A DNA stretch of 64,000 nt from Prorocentrum cordatum (Eukaryota; Sar; Dinophyceae; Prorocentrales; Prorocentraceae): positions 47,501 through 111,500 of the forward strand of contig CAUYUJ010017997.1 in NCBI GenBank assembly GCA_963575745.1, read 5' to 3'. Made by a program: the position numbers and the translations under genes. Positions 21,181-31,325 of this stretch are shown one piece after another. The notes under the pieces were generated by a model that saw only the letters and a program-made list of their open reading frames with translations, was not told the origin of the DNA and ran no database searches. Position 1 is the first letter of the stretch, and every line of letters begins with the position of its first letter.

Positions 21181-21398
21181 CACGTCGATCCGATCGATCT
21201 GATCGGGTACCGGTTTCGGCTGGCCCGATCCGATGAGACTCTGATGTTCCGGCGATCCTGCGTGGCCCGATGATTGCATGGCGCTTTTGTTGTGCATCCT
21301 GGCCAAGCCGATCCGACTCGATGTCGGCTCCGTGCTGATGCAGCCCGATCCGACGCACATTGCGAGTCGGTCCGAGTTCCCGATCCGATGATGATTGA
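21181..21398 (+). repeat. GATCCGAT-rich dispersed repeat M, copy 1
   Basis: Contains many CGATCC/GATCCGAT words. The block ATGGCGCT, TGTTGTGCATCC, GGCTCCGTGCTGATGCAGCC, TTCCCGAT recurs at 58978-59140 in the same order and orientation. Confidence 0.8.
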
Positions 21399-22018
21399 TC
21401 TTGGCTCGTGCTGCACTCTCTCTTGTCTTCTGCCGCAGGCGTTCGGCGCGACGCCCCCCCTTGTCCGCCCGCGCTGCCACGGTGCGTGATTTCACCATCG
21501 CGACGGGCACGATGTTTCTGCTTATCGGTCGCAACGTTTGCCCTGCCACGCAGTCCGCGGCTCAAACGTAGTCCAGGCTCGTGTTGGCTGTGTGATTGCA
21601 GGGCTCTTTGTTGGTGATGGTGTGCTGTACGCCCATCAGAGATCTCGAGAAAAAGCGTAAACTTTCGTGGACTCCAGATCTCGCCCAAGAATCCAGAATC
21701 TGGATTGGACCCTGGGAGCTTTCTTGGAGTCTCGCTTCTTCGTAGAATGATCGTATATCTGGACCTGGACTACTGGTGAAGTAAACGCTTCGAGCGAAGT
21801 CGATGTTCTGAATGTCGACGTTCCCCAACTTTGAGCTGGGGTGTGGGAGGGAGTGCTCGTGAGGCGTGCCCCCGCTGGCCTCTCTTCGGGCTCTGCCGTG
21901 CGCCCTCCCCAAGATGCCGGGCCGAGGCCGCCGAGCTGGCCCCCCTTTTTGCGCTTCCGCACGCGGCCTCCCGCTCCATGCGGCATCCCCGCCACCGTTC
22001 GCGCGAGGTCTGCCCCCC
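21399..22018. other. No gene recognised
   Basis: Mixed-composition sequence. Open frames exist on both strands without recognisable domains. Confidence 0.5.
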
Positions 22019-22160
22019 TCCTCCTCCGCCTCCTCCTCCTCATCATCATCATCATTTTCCTCCTCCTCAGTTTCCTCCTCCTCCTCCTCCTCCACCTCTT
22101 CCTCCTCCTCCTCCTCCTGCTCCTCCTCCTCCTCTTCCTCCTCCTCCTCCTCCTCATCAC

Positions 22161-22243
<83 letters not shown>

Positions 22244-22290
22244 CTCCGCCCTCCTCCTTCCCTCCTCTTCCTCCTCATCCTCCTCCTGCC
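22019..22290. repeat. (CCT)n followed by (ATC)n
   Basis: CCT trinucleotides to about 22150, then about 30 ATC units to 22244, then CCT again. Poly-His, poly-Met and poly-Asp frames are artefacts. Confidence 0.97.
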
Positions 22291-22326
22291 CGCGCAGAGG
22301 GGGGGAGACAGGGGGGTGGGGGGGCG

Positions 22327-22514
22327 CCCAGAGATCCGGCGCGCCACAAACACTGGAGCGGACGGTTGTGGGCCGTGTTCGGCCTCCGGGGGCCCTCGCT
22401 GGGGCTCGGGGCCGTCAAAAAACCGACTCGGGACGAGCAACACGGCCCCCAGGGAAGTGGTCCAGATCTCGGGGGCCCACGCACCGAGAAAAGTGGAGCA
22501 GCCAGGTGTCTGGG
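22327..22514 (+). mobile_element. Family B element, copy B4
   Basis: It begins CCCAGAGATCCGGCG and ends CCAGGTGTCTGGG. The interior has GGGGGCCCTCGCTGGGGCTC and CGACTCGGGACGAG. Confidence 0.85.
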
Positions 22515-22859
22515 AAGGGGGAGGAGGGAAGGCTATTTCGAAGCACCCCTGCTTCTTTGAAGGCGCGGGCCTTGTCTGACCCCTCCTGAGAAGCAGCCTC
22601 CTTCGACGTCGACGCCTCCCCCCCCTTACCCCCTGGTGCGCGCACCCCCCGCCCCGTGCGCGCCGCCGGCGCTCCGAGGTCCCCGCGCGCTCGTCCCACG
22701 CCGAGGTCTGCCCACCCGTGTTCGCGCGAAGTCTCCCACGCCAGGGCCTCCCACGCCAGGGCCCCCCCCACTCCGCGCGAGGTCTGCCCCCCGTCCCGCC
22801 TCGCCCCTCCCGCCGAACCCCTCGAGGAGCGAGCAGCTGCATGTGAGCAGAGATCTCTC
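22515..22859. other. No gene recognised
   Basis: Contains a duplicated 'ctcccacgccagggcc' near 22733-22766. Otherwise GC-rich sequence without recognised content. Confidence 0.5.
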
Positions 22860-23060
22860 GGAGCTCTGCGCGGGCCTACCTCTTGGATCCGCGCCTAGGG
22901 CCCCCCTGGCAGCGCCGCCGCCGCCGCCCCTGGCGGCGCCTCCGGCGCGCCAGGGAGAGGGGGTCCAGGAGGAGGAGGAGGAGGAGGAGCAGGAGGAGAG
23001 GAGGGGGCCCCGTGCCGATCCGACAAAAATCCGAGCGGAGCTCCGAGAGTTTGGGTCGGC
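22860..23060. mobile_element. Family C palindromic element (interrupted)
   Basis: Left arm: GAGCTCTGCGCGGG and CTCTTGGATCCGCGCC. Core: CTGGCGGCGCCTCCGGCGCG and CCAGG. Right arm: GCCGATCCGAC and GAGCGGAGCTCCGAGAG. A GGA tract (22966-23000) has grown inside it. Confidence 0.6.
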
Positions 23061-23126
23061 GCCGTGGTGTTGCCCAGATCGTCCCTGGCCCACGGTGCCC
23101 CCAGGACTTCCAGGGAGGCCCTCACC

Positions 23127-23269
23127 AGGGCTTGACCTAAGCGGTGTTTTGGCCATGTCGTGGGCCGTTTTGTTTTTCGCCTTGTTTTGCATTCAAGGCG
23201 AAGCGAAAACAAAACGAGGAAAAACGGAAAACAACACGAACACGAAAACGCCGCTTAGGGTCAGCCCTG
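23127..23269. mobile_element. Family P inverted-repeat element, copy 1
   Basis: CAGGGCTTGACCTAAGCGG at the left pairs with CCGCTTAGGGTCAGCCCTG at the right. Inner arms (gggccgttttgtttttcgcc / gcgaaaacaaaacg) also pair, making a long hairpin of about 140 bp. Confidence 0.85.
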
Positions 23270-23362
23270 CCGAGCACCCTCCGCGGGGCCCAGGGGCCCC
23301 CCTCCTCCTAGGAATCGCCCTCCGGACCTCCCCAGGGGTGCGCTCGAGTCAGGGTCTCGAGG

Positions 23363-23505
23363 CAGGGGTGGACCTAAACGGTGTTTTGGCGAGTTCGTGG
23401 GCCGTTCTCGTTTCGCCTTCGTGTTGTGTTAAAGGCAGATGGAAGACAAAACGAGGGAAAGCGAAAACAAAACGAAAACAAACAACACCGTTTAGGTTCA
23501 ACCCT
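23363..23505. mobile_element. Family P element, copy 2
   Basis: CAGGGGTGGACCTAAACGG pairs with CCGTTTAGGTTCAACCCT. Same layout and length as copy 1, with substitutions in the arms. Confidence 0.85.
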
Positions 23506-23516
23506 ACTGTCTCGAG

Positions 23517-23760
23517 GGGCAACCGGCCGTGGCCGCCACGAGAAGCGTGCCAGGGGTGCCGAAACCACCACCACCACCTGCGCCGAGCGGCCAGGGGGCG
23601 CCGAGAAAGGATAACAAAAATCGGAGGGCAACCAGCCGTGGCCGCGATAAGCTTGCGGGGGGTGCTGAAAACACCACCACTGCGTCGAGCGTCCAGGGGG
23701 TGCCGGGAAAGGAGAGCAAAAATCGTGGTGATCGACAGGGGTGCGGAAAGAGTGGGCACG
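23517..23760. repeat. 109-bp tandem repeat, about 2.2 units
   Basis: GGGCAACCGGCCGTGGCCGC at 23517 recurs at 23626 as GGGCAACCAGCCGTGGCCGC, followed by the shared blocks accaccac, cgtcgagcg, ccagggggtgccg. Confidence 0.9.
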
Positions 23761-24049
23761 ATGCCCAACAACAGCAGTTCCTGTTCATTCTGAGCCAGAC
23801 TCGCTGTCTGCGCCGCCGCGGACGGTGTTCACTGCAGGCAAGAAGCCGCCTGCCTAACAGCGGCCGCTGTCTGTTTTGGACAACACCTGCTGTCGGGTAT
23901 TGGACCCATTGTTTGTCCGTAAGTACCCATGTCGGGCGTCCCAAAGAACCGTGCTTCGAGACCTCGCCCGTGGGGCCCCAAATAAGGACGCGAAAGGAAA
24001 GCTGGGGGAGCACCCCGGGCCAGGAACACTTTTCTGACGGTCTTGTTTT

Positions 24050-24127
24050 CCACCACCACCACCACCACCACCATAAGTAGGAGGGGGAGGGGCCCCCTCC
24101 TCCTCCCCCTCCTCCTCCTCCTCCTCC

Positions 24128-24159
<32 letters not shown>

Positions 24160-24229
24160 CTCCTCCTCCTCCTCCTCCTCCTCCTCCTCCACCTCCTTCC
24201 CCTCTCCAACTTAGGGTGGTGGTGGTGGA
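24050..24229. mobile_element. Family O hairpin element, copy 1
   Basis: (CCA)n then TAAGTAGGAGGGGG at the left and CCCCTCTCCAACTTA then (GGT)n at the right, with a (CCT)n centre. The ends are complementary, so the whole unit can fold. It lies 32 bases before candidate exon 4. Confidence 0.7.
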
Positions 24230-24261
24230 CAGCAAGCCCATCATCTTCGGCGGGCCCGCAG

Positions 24262-24336
24262 GCGGAGCACGCGGAGGCGGCGGCGAGGGCGCGCCTCGAG
24301 GGCGGGGACGCCGAGAGGCAGCGGCTCCAGCAGCAG
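24262..24336 (+). CDS. Candidate coiled-coil exon 4
   Basis: It starts GCG after GGGCCCGCAG and ends CTCCAGCAGCAG|GCAGCC. It has 25 codons with the peptide AEHAEAAARARLEGGDAERQ and then RLQQQ. Position 8 is Ala rather than Leu, but L12 and the QQQ end fit. It is bracketed by the two family O hairpins (one ends 32 bases before it, the other begins 141 bases after), which supports these being intronic insertions around a retained segment. Confidence 0.6.
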
Positions 24337-24477
24337 GCAGCCGGCGCGCGCTCTTGCGCGCGGCTCGGCCGCGCGGCGGCCGCCGGCCAGCCGCCCGGCC
24401 GCCCAGCTCGCCGAGCCTCGCCACTCGGGCCTGCCATCGCTGCAGCTCGAAGGAGGCAAAAAGACGGGCCTGTTTTT

Positions 24478-24630
24478 CACCACCACCACCACCACCATAA
24501 GTTCAGGGGGGGAGGGGGTCCTCCCCCTCTTCTTCCTCCCTCCTCCTCCTCCTCCTCCTCCTCCTCCTCCTCCTCCTCCTCCTCCTCCACCTCCTTCCCC
24601 CCTCCAACTTATGGTGGTGGTGGTGGTGGA
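24478..24630. mobile_element. Family O hairpin element, copy 2
   Basis: (CCA)n, CATAAGTTCAGGGGGG, a (CCT)n centre, CCCCCTCCAACTTATGG and (GGT)n. The flank 'gacgggcctgttttt' matches 'gacggtcttgtttt' before copy 1. Confidence 0.75.
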
Positions 24631-24639
24631 ATACATCAA

Positions 24640-24796
24640 GAAACGCCATGAACATAAACTGTTGGCGCTCCTCGCGGATTTCTTGGATCCGCGCTGGGCA
24701 TTCTTAGCGGCGCCTCCGGCGCGCCAGGGAGGGGGGTCCAGCGCAGATCCAAGAACACCGCGCGGAGCGCCAGAAGTTTCTGTTCATGGCGTTTTT
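24640..24796. mobile_element. Family C palindromic element
   Basis: GAAACGCCATGAACA at the left pairs with TGTTCATGGCGTTTTTTC at the right. Inner arms GGATTTCTTGGATCCGCGCT and CAGCGCAGATCCAAGAA pair, around the core GGCGCCTCCGGCGCGCC. Confidence 0.8.
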
Positions 24797-25560
24797 TCCT
24801 CTAGAGCTATCGCGAGCGTCTCGCGCGCCCAGGGCACGCGCTCGACGTCCCCCTCCCCCAGAAGGAAGCTTGCCGCTCGAACTGGAGGGGAAACTCGGGA
24901 AGAGGCCTCCCCCCTCTGGGGACGAGCCGGACGCACCCCACATCGAGAACGGGACGGGACGCCCCCTCGTCGTGTGTCCCCAGAGCCTGGCCTCCCAGAG
25001 TGTTTTTTGGCCACTTCGAGAGTCCCACCGCGCCTGAGACCGGGATCGCCAGGCCTGTTGTGTTGCACCGTGGTACCTCCCGCCCTCAGAGGCTGATGCC
25101 TCAGCCGCTTCGAGGCGTGCTGACATACAGTGGAAGCGCGCATCAAGAAACCAAATATGTTTCGCCAGGATACCCTTGGTTTCTTCGCCAGGATACCCTT
25201 GGTTTCTTCAATCCGCGCGCTGCGCGGTGACTTCCCGCGGCCGTTATGAAGAAACTGCTGCGTTCAAGGTGCTCCGGATTTCCCCTCAGGTGCACCTCGC
25301 GCGCGGGTTTTCAGTGTTGGATTTCTTGCGATGGTTTCTTGCGACCGCGCCCGCACTGTACACGCCCCCTCCGATCGTCGGGGCATCTCCCGTGCCCTGT
25401 CGTGTGTTGGCCCGCCCCCCCTGTAGCAGCCCCCGGAGAGGCTGGACTGCCCTCCCCGCGTGCCGACGGGAGGTCGGCAGGTGCCGACATGGCAAGCAGG
25501 AGGGGCCAAGTCTCCTTGTCGCTTCTCGAAGGAAGGGTGGGGGGGATGTTCGGAGCTGGG
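24797..25560. other. No gene recognised; 25-bp tandem duplication
   Basis: TTCGCCAGGATACCCTTGGT plus TTC occurs twice in tandem at 25160-25210, bracketed by the inverted words caagaaacc and ggtttctt. The remainder is unrecognised. Confidence 0.55.
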
Positions 25561-25735
25561 GGAAGGAACCAGGAGGGATGAGGGAGGAGGGATGAGGGAG
25601 GAGGGAGGAGGGAGGAGGGAGGGGGGAGGGGGGAGGGGGGAAGGAGGAGGGAGGATGGAGGGGGGAAGGAGGGGGGAAGGAGGAGGGAGGGGGGAGGGGG
25701 GAGGAGGGAGGAGGGAGGAGGGAGGAGCTCCTGGG
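25561..25735. repeat. GGGAGGA minisatellite
   Basis: Irregular gggaggagggatga / gggaggagggagg units. No gene. Confidence 0.95.
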
Positions 25736-25817
25736 AGGGCCGTGGCGTTGCCCTTGCTGTTCTCCGAGTGGCGTGGTCCGCCTCTCTCGTGCCTCCCTGC
25801 TCGCGCGTTCCTGGCAG

Positions 25818-25892
25818 GCAGCGCAGGCGGACGAGGACATGAGAAACCAGCTCGGCACGCTCGAGATGGAGAAGCAGCAGCTGCTTCAGCAG
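25818..25892 (+). CDS. Candidate coiled-coil exon 5
   Basis: It follows CGTTCCTGGCAG and ends CTTCAGCAG|GCGCG. It is exactly 25 codons, with the peptide AAQADEDMRNQLGTLEMEKQ and then QLLQQ, and L12 and L15 kept. Two codons after the CAG the frame meets TAA, so if it is an exon it must splice at CAG|GC or at the GT seven bases further. This makes it a useful test copy for the GC-donor idea. It is followed 22 bases later by inverted-repeat element Y. Confidence 0.6.
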
Positions 25893-25914
25893 GCGCGTTA
25901 AATATTCGAGGTGG

Positions 25915-26147
25915 CCCAAAAGGGAGTCCAGCTGAAAGGGGGTGGTGCAATAGATTTGGGGCAATTGCATTGCACATGTAGTGTGCCGGAGAATTGTATT
26001 GCATTCAAGTAATGCATTGCACGCGAAAGTCCAGCAATACATTTGCGCCCCAGAATGTGTTGCACGCCCCAAGTATATTGCAACCCCACAAAACTATTGC
26101 ACCAAATCTATTGCACCACCCCCTTGTCGCTGGACCCCCCTTTGGGT
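25915..26147. mobile_element. Inverted-repeat element Y
   Basis: The arms run about 45 bp. The left CCCAAAAGGGAGTCCAGC, AAGGGGGTGGTGCAATAGAT pairs with the right ATCTATTGCACCACCCCCTT, GCTGGACCCCCCTTTGGG. The interior carries more short ATTGCA/TGCAAT pairs. No coding capacity. Confidence 0.85.
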
Positions 26148-27033
26148 CAACCCGAAATCTGTCCTTGCCGTTTCCGCGTCTCGAGGCGTTTGAGGGTCGC
26201 TCCTCCTCGCCGGCCTTCTCCGCAGCTGCGGGTGTGTGAAATCGCTTCGCCGTTTTGCGGGCACGATTGCCTCACCGCCCCCTTCTCCTCCCACATGGTG
26301 CTCCTGGAGTGCAGTCGACCCGCATAGTAAGGATGACAGATTGATTACAGTCGGCCCGGATTAGTAGGTCGACCCTGCCAGCTCAAGGGTACCCTTGTGT
26401 CCTGTGCCTCGCGACACGTGCCTTCTTACACTCCAATGGCGATGTGGCCCGCGGAAGGGTCTTGTGTCCTCTCGCGTGTCCTCTCCAATCAAGGCCGACT
26501 GTACCCTTGCATCCTTGCCCTATTCGGCCCATCCTTGGCGACTTTCGCCGGTCACCTCCACTCGAAAAAACGTCACCATGTCCAGGGCCCTTGAATCCTC
26601 ACAGCGCATTCTTACCATACAGGTTGACTGTAGCATTCTCTTCTCGAGTTCCTGCTGTCTTGTATTCCACAGCCTGCCTCTCGTCGCGTGTTTCCTGTGA
26701 CCCCTCCCCCGTTTGTCCATAACTCCCCCTCGTGGGTGTTTCCGACCGATCCCTTTCAAGCATTTGCTCGCCCATCTGCCCGCTGCTCGCCCCTCCCTCG
26801 GACCAGCTTCTCCCTGCCCCCTCCCCCCCATTCCCGCCTTGTTACGGAGTTTACAGCGTGGTCCGTCCAGAGAGGAGAGACTTGCCGTAGTGAGTGTAAC
26901 CGTTGCCCAAGACGAGCGCGAGCGGAAAAGCGTTCCGCCCGTGTACAGGTTGCCATGGGAGGCGCAAGCTCGAGAGACCGTCTGGGCATCAGCTGACCAA
27001 CGAAGGAGCGCCTTGGGTATGTCGCCACTACCA
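26148..27033. other. No gene recognised
   Basis: Pyrimidine-rich mixed sequence on the + strand. Open frames of about 100 codons without recognisable domains. Confidence 0.5.
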
Positions 27034-27193
27034 TTAGGTCCGGCATGTCCCCCGACAGGCGGATTTGGGGCGAAGAATTATAGAATATGCCAAGAATGCC
27101 CAAACATAGCCAAAACATGTTCCAAACAAATGTCCCCATCTAATTTTTGACTATTTTCGAACATTCCCTATGTAGAGCAACATCTTAGCGCTG
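27034..27193. mobile_element. Family A element, copy A2 (degraded)
   Basis: The left end is TTAGGTCCGGCATGTCCCCC with GACAGGCGGA. The right end has decayed to CTATGTAGAGCAACATC. The interior has the family words CCAAACATAG and GACTATTTTCGAACAT. Confidence 0.7.
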
Positions 27194-27302
27194 CCAGAGT
27201 GGCCCATGGGAGTTGTCGGTCCTGGACTGGCTTCGTCGAGGCAAATGTCCAGGGCCCCAGCGCCCTCGTGCGGAGCCTCAGGGCAGTCCCCTGAGACTGC
27301 CC

Positions 27303-27464
27303 TTAAGTCGGGCGCGTCCCTCTAAAGGAGGAATATTCAAAAAGAGTCAAAACATCTGATGGCGACAATTTTTTTAACCATGTTTGGTTATTGTTGAGCA
27401 GGTTCTGGCTATTGTTTCGCTTTTCGTTCATATTCGGCCTGTAGGGGGACACGCCCGACCTTAG
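27303..27464. mobile_element. Family A element, copy A3
   Basis: TTAAGTCGGGCGCGTCCCTC at the left pairs with GGGGGACACGCCCGACCTTA at the right. The interior has GGTTATTGTTGAG and GGCTATTGTTTCG. Confidence 0.88.
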
Positions 27465-28140
27465 TCTACCCCCAGTTCAAGTTCCAGAGGAAATTGGCCC
27501 ACGCCTCACAGAGCGTCGTCATACGATGCACGTGCAGATCTTCTGCTGAAAATGTCGCTCCCAGGGGTCCAGGGCGCCCACTGGGGGAAGCCTGGGGTGG
27601 TCTCGGTCGGGGAGTGTGAAAGCCCCTCCCCCCCCCGTGCGCGCAAGGAAGCTTTAGATAAAGTTCAGCGCTGGGAGATCCCGTCCAAGAGCGAAAAGGC
27701 CGACTGGTCTGATGAAAGTCCCAGCACCCCTTGACATAGACGGCGCTCAGCGTGCCACAGGGGGGTAGTCTCTGTCTGTTTGCGCCAGTTGCCTATCGGT
27801 AACATGTGCAGTCTGGTTGGTAATCGTCTCCTAATCGTCTCCCCATCCACCTTCCCTTCCTTCTCCTCGTCCTTCTCCTCGCCCTCCCCTCCCCCTCCCC
27901 CTCCCACCCCCCTCCCCCCTCCCATCCCTCTCCCCTTCCTTCTCGTCGTCCTTCTCCCATTCGTTTCCCCTACCCATCCCCTTCCTCCCCATCCTTCTCC
28001 TCGTCCTTCTCCCCCCCCACACCCCAGCCCCCAGCATCTCACTGCCCCACTCCTCCATCATCCCTTGTGTTCCTCCTTATCTACTCCCTTTCTCAAGCCT
28101 TCTGGTGGGAACTTGGAAACTTACTTCCCCTCGTTAACAC
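27465..28140. other. No gene recognised; CCTCCC-rich tract
   Basis: A small + frame (27552-27734, 60 codons, ending KSEKADWSDESPSTP) has a protein-like tail but no domain. 27840-28050 is an irregular ctcccc/cttctcctcgtc minisatellite. Confidence 0.45.
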
Positions 28141-28198
28141 CCCTCCTCCTCATTCCTTCCCTTGTCCTCCTCCTCCTCGTCCTCCTCCTCCTCCTCTT

Positions 28199-28242
<44 letters not shown>

Positions 28243-28306
28243 CCTCGAAGAAGAAGAAGAAGACGCGGGGGACGACGACGACAACAGACGGCAACGACGA
28301 CAACAA

Positions 28307-28365
<59 letters not shown>

Positions 28366-28595
28366 CACGACCACGACAACAGACGAGAACAGACGACAAC
28401 AGACGGCGACGACGACGACGATGACCACGACCACGACGACCACGACGACGACGACGACGACGGACGGACGGACGGACGGACGGACGGACGGACGGACGGA
28501 CGGACGGACGGACGGACGGACGGACGGACGGACGGACGGACGACGACGACGACAACGACGACGACGAAGAGCGGCGGCGGCGGCGGCGCGCCCGA
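28141..28595. repeat. Composite microsatellite: CCT, CT, ACG, CGGA
   Basis: CCT units, then (CT)n at about 28197-28245, GAA, then (ACG)n at 28262-28460, then about twenty CGGA tetramers at 28461-28541, then ACG again. Confidence 0.97.
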
Positions 28596-28596
28596 G

Positions 28597-28671
28597 GCCG
28601 AGGCCGCAGAGGGCGCGCTGCGGGGGCGCCTCGAGGTGCTGGAGGCCGAGGGCGCGGGGCTGCGGCTTCGG
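28597..28671 (+). CDS. Candidate coiled-coil exon 6
   Basis: It starts GCC after GCGCCCGAG. The core of 25 codons has the peptide AEAAEGALRGRLEVLEAEGA and then GLRLR, with leucines at 8, 12, 15 and 22. The core ends CTTCGG|GC rather than CAG|GC, but similarity continues as AAAAAE to a GAG|GC site at 28689. The first 19 residues are almost those of exon 7 at 46379. Confidence 0.6.
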
Positions 28672-28765
28672 GCCGCCGCCGCGGCCGAGGCGGCCACGCG
28701 CCGCTCCGGGCGCGTGCCGCCCCGCTGGCCCCGCGCATGCCGCCTCGGTCGCGTGCCGCCCTGCT

Positions 28766-28820
28766 CCTGCTCCTCCTCCTCCTCCTCCTCCTCCTCCTCC
28801 TCCTCCTCGTCCTCCTCCTC
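28766..28820. repeat. (CTC)n tract
   Basis: A pure CTC/TCC run. Confidence 0.95.
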
Positions 28821-29525
28821 CTATGCCCGCCTGTTACAGCTGCACCTCGACGGGATGTGATTGTACCCAGGACGGACAGGGATGCTGCCACCCCCTCGAG
28901 GCCGACGTGGGCTCAAAGGATCCAGAGGACCTCGGCGAGTTTGCGACCTCGGGGATCCCAGAGAGTACCTCCTTCCCCGATCCAGACTACGACTCCGTCA
29001 CTTTCCGCGCCCCCGACTCAGAGGAGGCCTGAGCCCCCAGTGAGCCCCAGTGAGCCCAGAGAGTCAAGAGTAGGTCAGAACAACCCCACCCCTTCGCCTG
29101 CGACTCCCCTCCCTCTTTCGACGATCCTGAACCTCCTGGGCCTTCAGCGCTGAGCCCTCCGCGAAACTTTTTGGCGTCCCGTTTTGTGGGGTGCGGGGCC
29201 TCGGCGCCCAGGTTTTGTTCCTCTGGCGTCCTGGTTTTCCTCGCGGCTCCAGCGAGCCTGCCCACTCGGACGACCTTGGGGCCTGGGAGGTGTCTTTAAC
29301 TTGTTTCTCTTTCACGTTTTACAGCCCCGCCCCTTCGGCCTGCCTGTCTTTAAAACGTGGCAACCCAGCCGTTGAAGGGGGTGGGTGGGAGCTTTGGTGC
29401 CTTCGAGGCCACGCGCGGCCTTGTTACGAGCCGCGGCGCACTCTAGAGAGGAGTCCAGCGAAGGCCAGAGCTTCGAACTGTTGCTAGATGCTGGCACCTC
29501 TCTGTAGAGCTTCACACACACACAC
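28821..29525. other. No gene recognised
   Basis: One + frame gives a Cys-rich start (ACYSCTSTGCDCTQDGQGCC) followed by an acidic stretch to TGA 29031. Another + frame is Pro/Ser-rich. Neither has upstream context other than CTC repeat, and I do not claim a gene. Confidence 0.4.
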
Positions 29526-29704
29526 ACACTCCTCCTCCTCCTCCGCCTCCGCCTCCTCGGCCTCCGCCTCTGACTTCTCCTCCTTATCCTCCTTTCCCTC
29601 CTCCTCTTCCTCCTCCTCCTCCCTTCCCTCCTCCTCCTCCTCCTCCTCCTCCTCCTCGTCCTCCTTCTCCTCCTCATCCTCCTCCTCCTCCTCCTCCTCC
29701 TCAC

Positions 29705-29767
<63 letters not shown>

Positions 29768-29890
29768 TTCCTCCTCCTTCTCCACCTCCGCCTCCTTCTC
29801 CTCCTTCCCCTCCTCCTCCTCCTTCTCCTCCTTCTCCTCCTCTTCGTTCTCACCCTCGTCATCCTCCGTCTCCCCCCCCTCCTCCTTCTC
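29526..29890. repeat. (CCT)n, (ATC)n, (CCT)n tract
   Basis: CCT repeats, then about 22 ATC units (29702-29767), then CCT/CTT repeats. The same CCT-then-ATC order is seen at 22019. Confidence 0.97.
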
Positions 29891-31257
29891 AGCCCCTTCA
29901 TCTGTATTGCGTTAGGCAAGCATGAGTGACGAGGCTGTTGCGTTCTCCCCGCGGAACAATCAGAGAGTGCGGCAATCAGCTAATTCACTTGAGTGCAGAC
30001 TAGGCGGAGCAGGAGGTGCGAAGAGAAACAGAAAAGTGGAGAAGCCCGGGAGAGCATCGAGCTTTATATTTGTAGGCGACAGCAAGGTATTCCCCTCCCA
30101 CCCTTCCCCAGTACCATCCTCAAGCCCGACCATCCCAACTGGCAATTGCGGCCCTTTGCGATCTTGGATATTTGTAAAGATGCCCGTCGAGCCGGCGGCA
30201 CTGGCAAACGGGATGCTGTTGAATCGGCGTGCGCGCAGCACTGCACTGCGCGCAGGGCAATGCCCCCACCGAGGGCGACAGAATACCAGATCACGCGCAA
30301 CGGTGTGATTCGTCATATCCTCCTCCTCCTCATCATCCTCATCCTCATCCTCATCCTCCTCCTCCCCACCACACCGCCACCACCTTAAAAGGACAAATTT
30401 TATGAGAGAAACAAGGTCCATGAGAGAGACCTACACGGATGAGAAACAGTAACTAGAATGTGTGGTGTTAAAGTGGTATTAGTAATCCCCACCCTTTAAT
30501 GTGAAAGCATGACTATGTGTAGATCTACAGAGTTCGTACTCTTCCTCCTTCTCCTCTACCGAATCAAATCAAGACCTCCACCACACCCACCTCCTCCAGC
30601 ACAGAAAGCTAACGCTCGGAAAATGATGTCTCTTGGAGCCTTACATGCTCATGGCGATACAAATGGAGACGAAGAGAAATTATCAAGAATCGATAACGAG
30701 GATGAAAAGGAGGAGGAAAGTGCGGCACTGCTTGGTCGGTGCCTTCACCGAGGGTCTTTGCTGGAAGGCTGCCCTTACCCAGCATCTCTTTATTGGAAGG
30801 CTGCCCTCACCGAGGGTCGAGTTAGTAGTAGCTCCTCAGCCTCCGCTACCGAATCAAATCAATATACCACCTCCACCTCCTCCGGTACACGACACGAGAG
30901 CGCGGAAATCTCTGCGGGCACGACTCACGTCAGACTGGGTCGAAGCTCCCGCGCCCCCGTTGGGCGAATGGGAGACAAGGCGCCGCCAGACTGGTCCCGA
31001 CTGGAATACTCCAGGGGCCCACCTGGCAGGAGCGCCGGCCACCTAAACAAACAGGACGGACGAGGGCGGGTAACAGCACGGCACCGCAGACACTGCTGCC
31101 CCGTCCTGCGGGTCAACGCGCACTCGCTGCCCGAATGCGCAGCCCAGGCGGTGCAATGCACGGTTGACGAACTTAGTGTGGACCCTTCATGCGAACGCCG
31201 GTCGCCTCAACCCCGACCAGCGCACGCCAACAGGCGCAGACGAGTGAGCAGCAGGCC
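29891..31257. other. No gene recognised
   Basis: Lower repeat content and mixed composition, with a TCC/ATCC microsatellite at 30320-30370. Open frames lack domains. GCAGCACTGCACTGCGCGCA near 30235 resembles a word near 910 (CACTGCACTGCACGGCACGC). Confidence 0.5.
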
Positions 31258-31325
31258 AATCAACCAACCAACCAACCAACCAACCAACCAACTAACCAAC
31301 CAGGGAGGAGGTCAATCAACCAACC
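31258..31325. repeat. (CCAA)n microsatellite
   Basis: Tandem AACC tetramers with one interruption. Confidence 0.95.
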
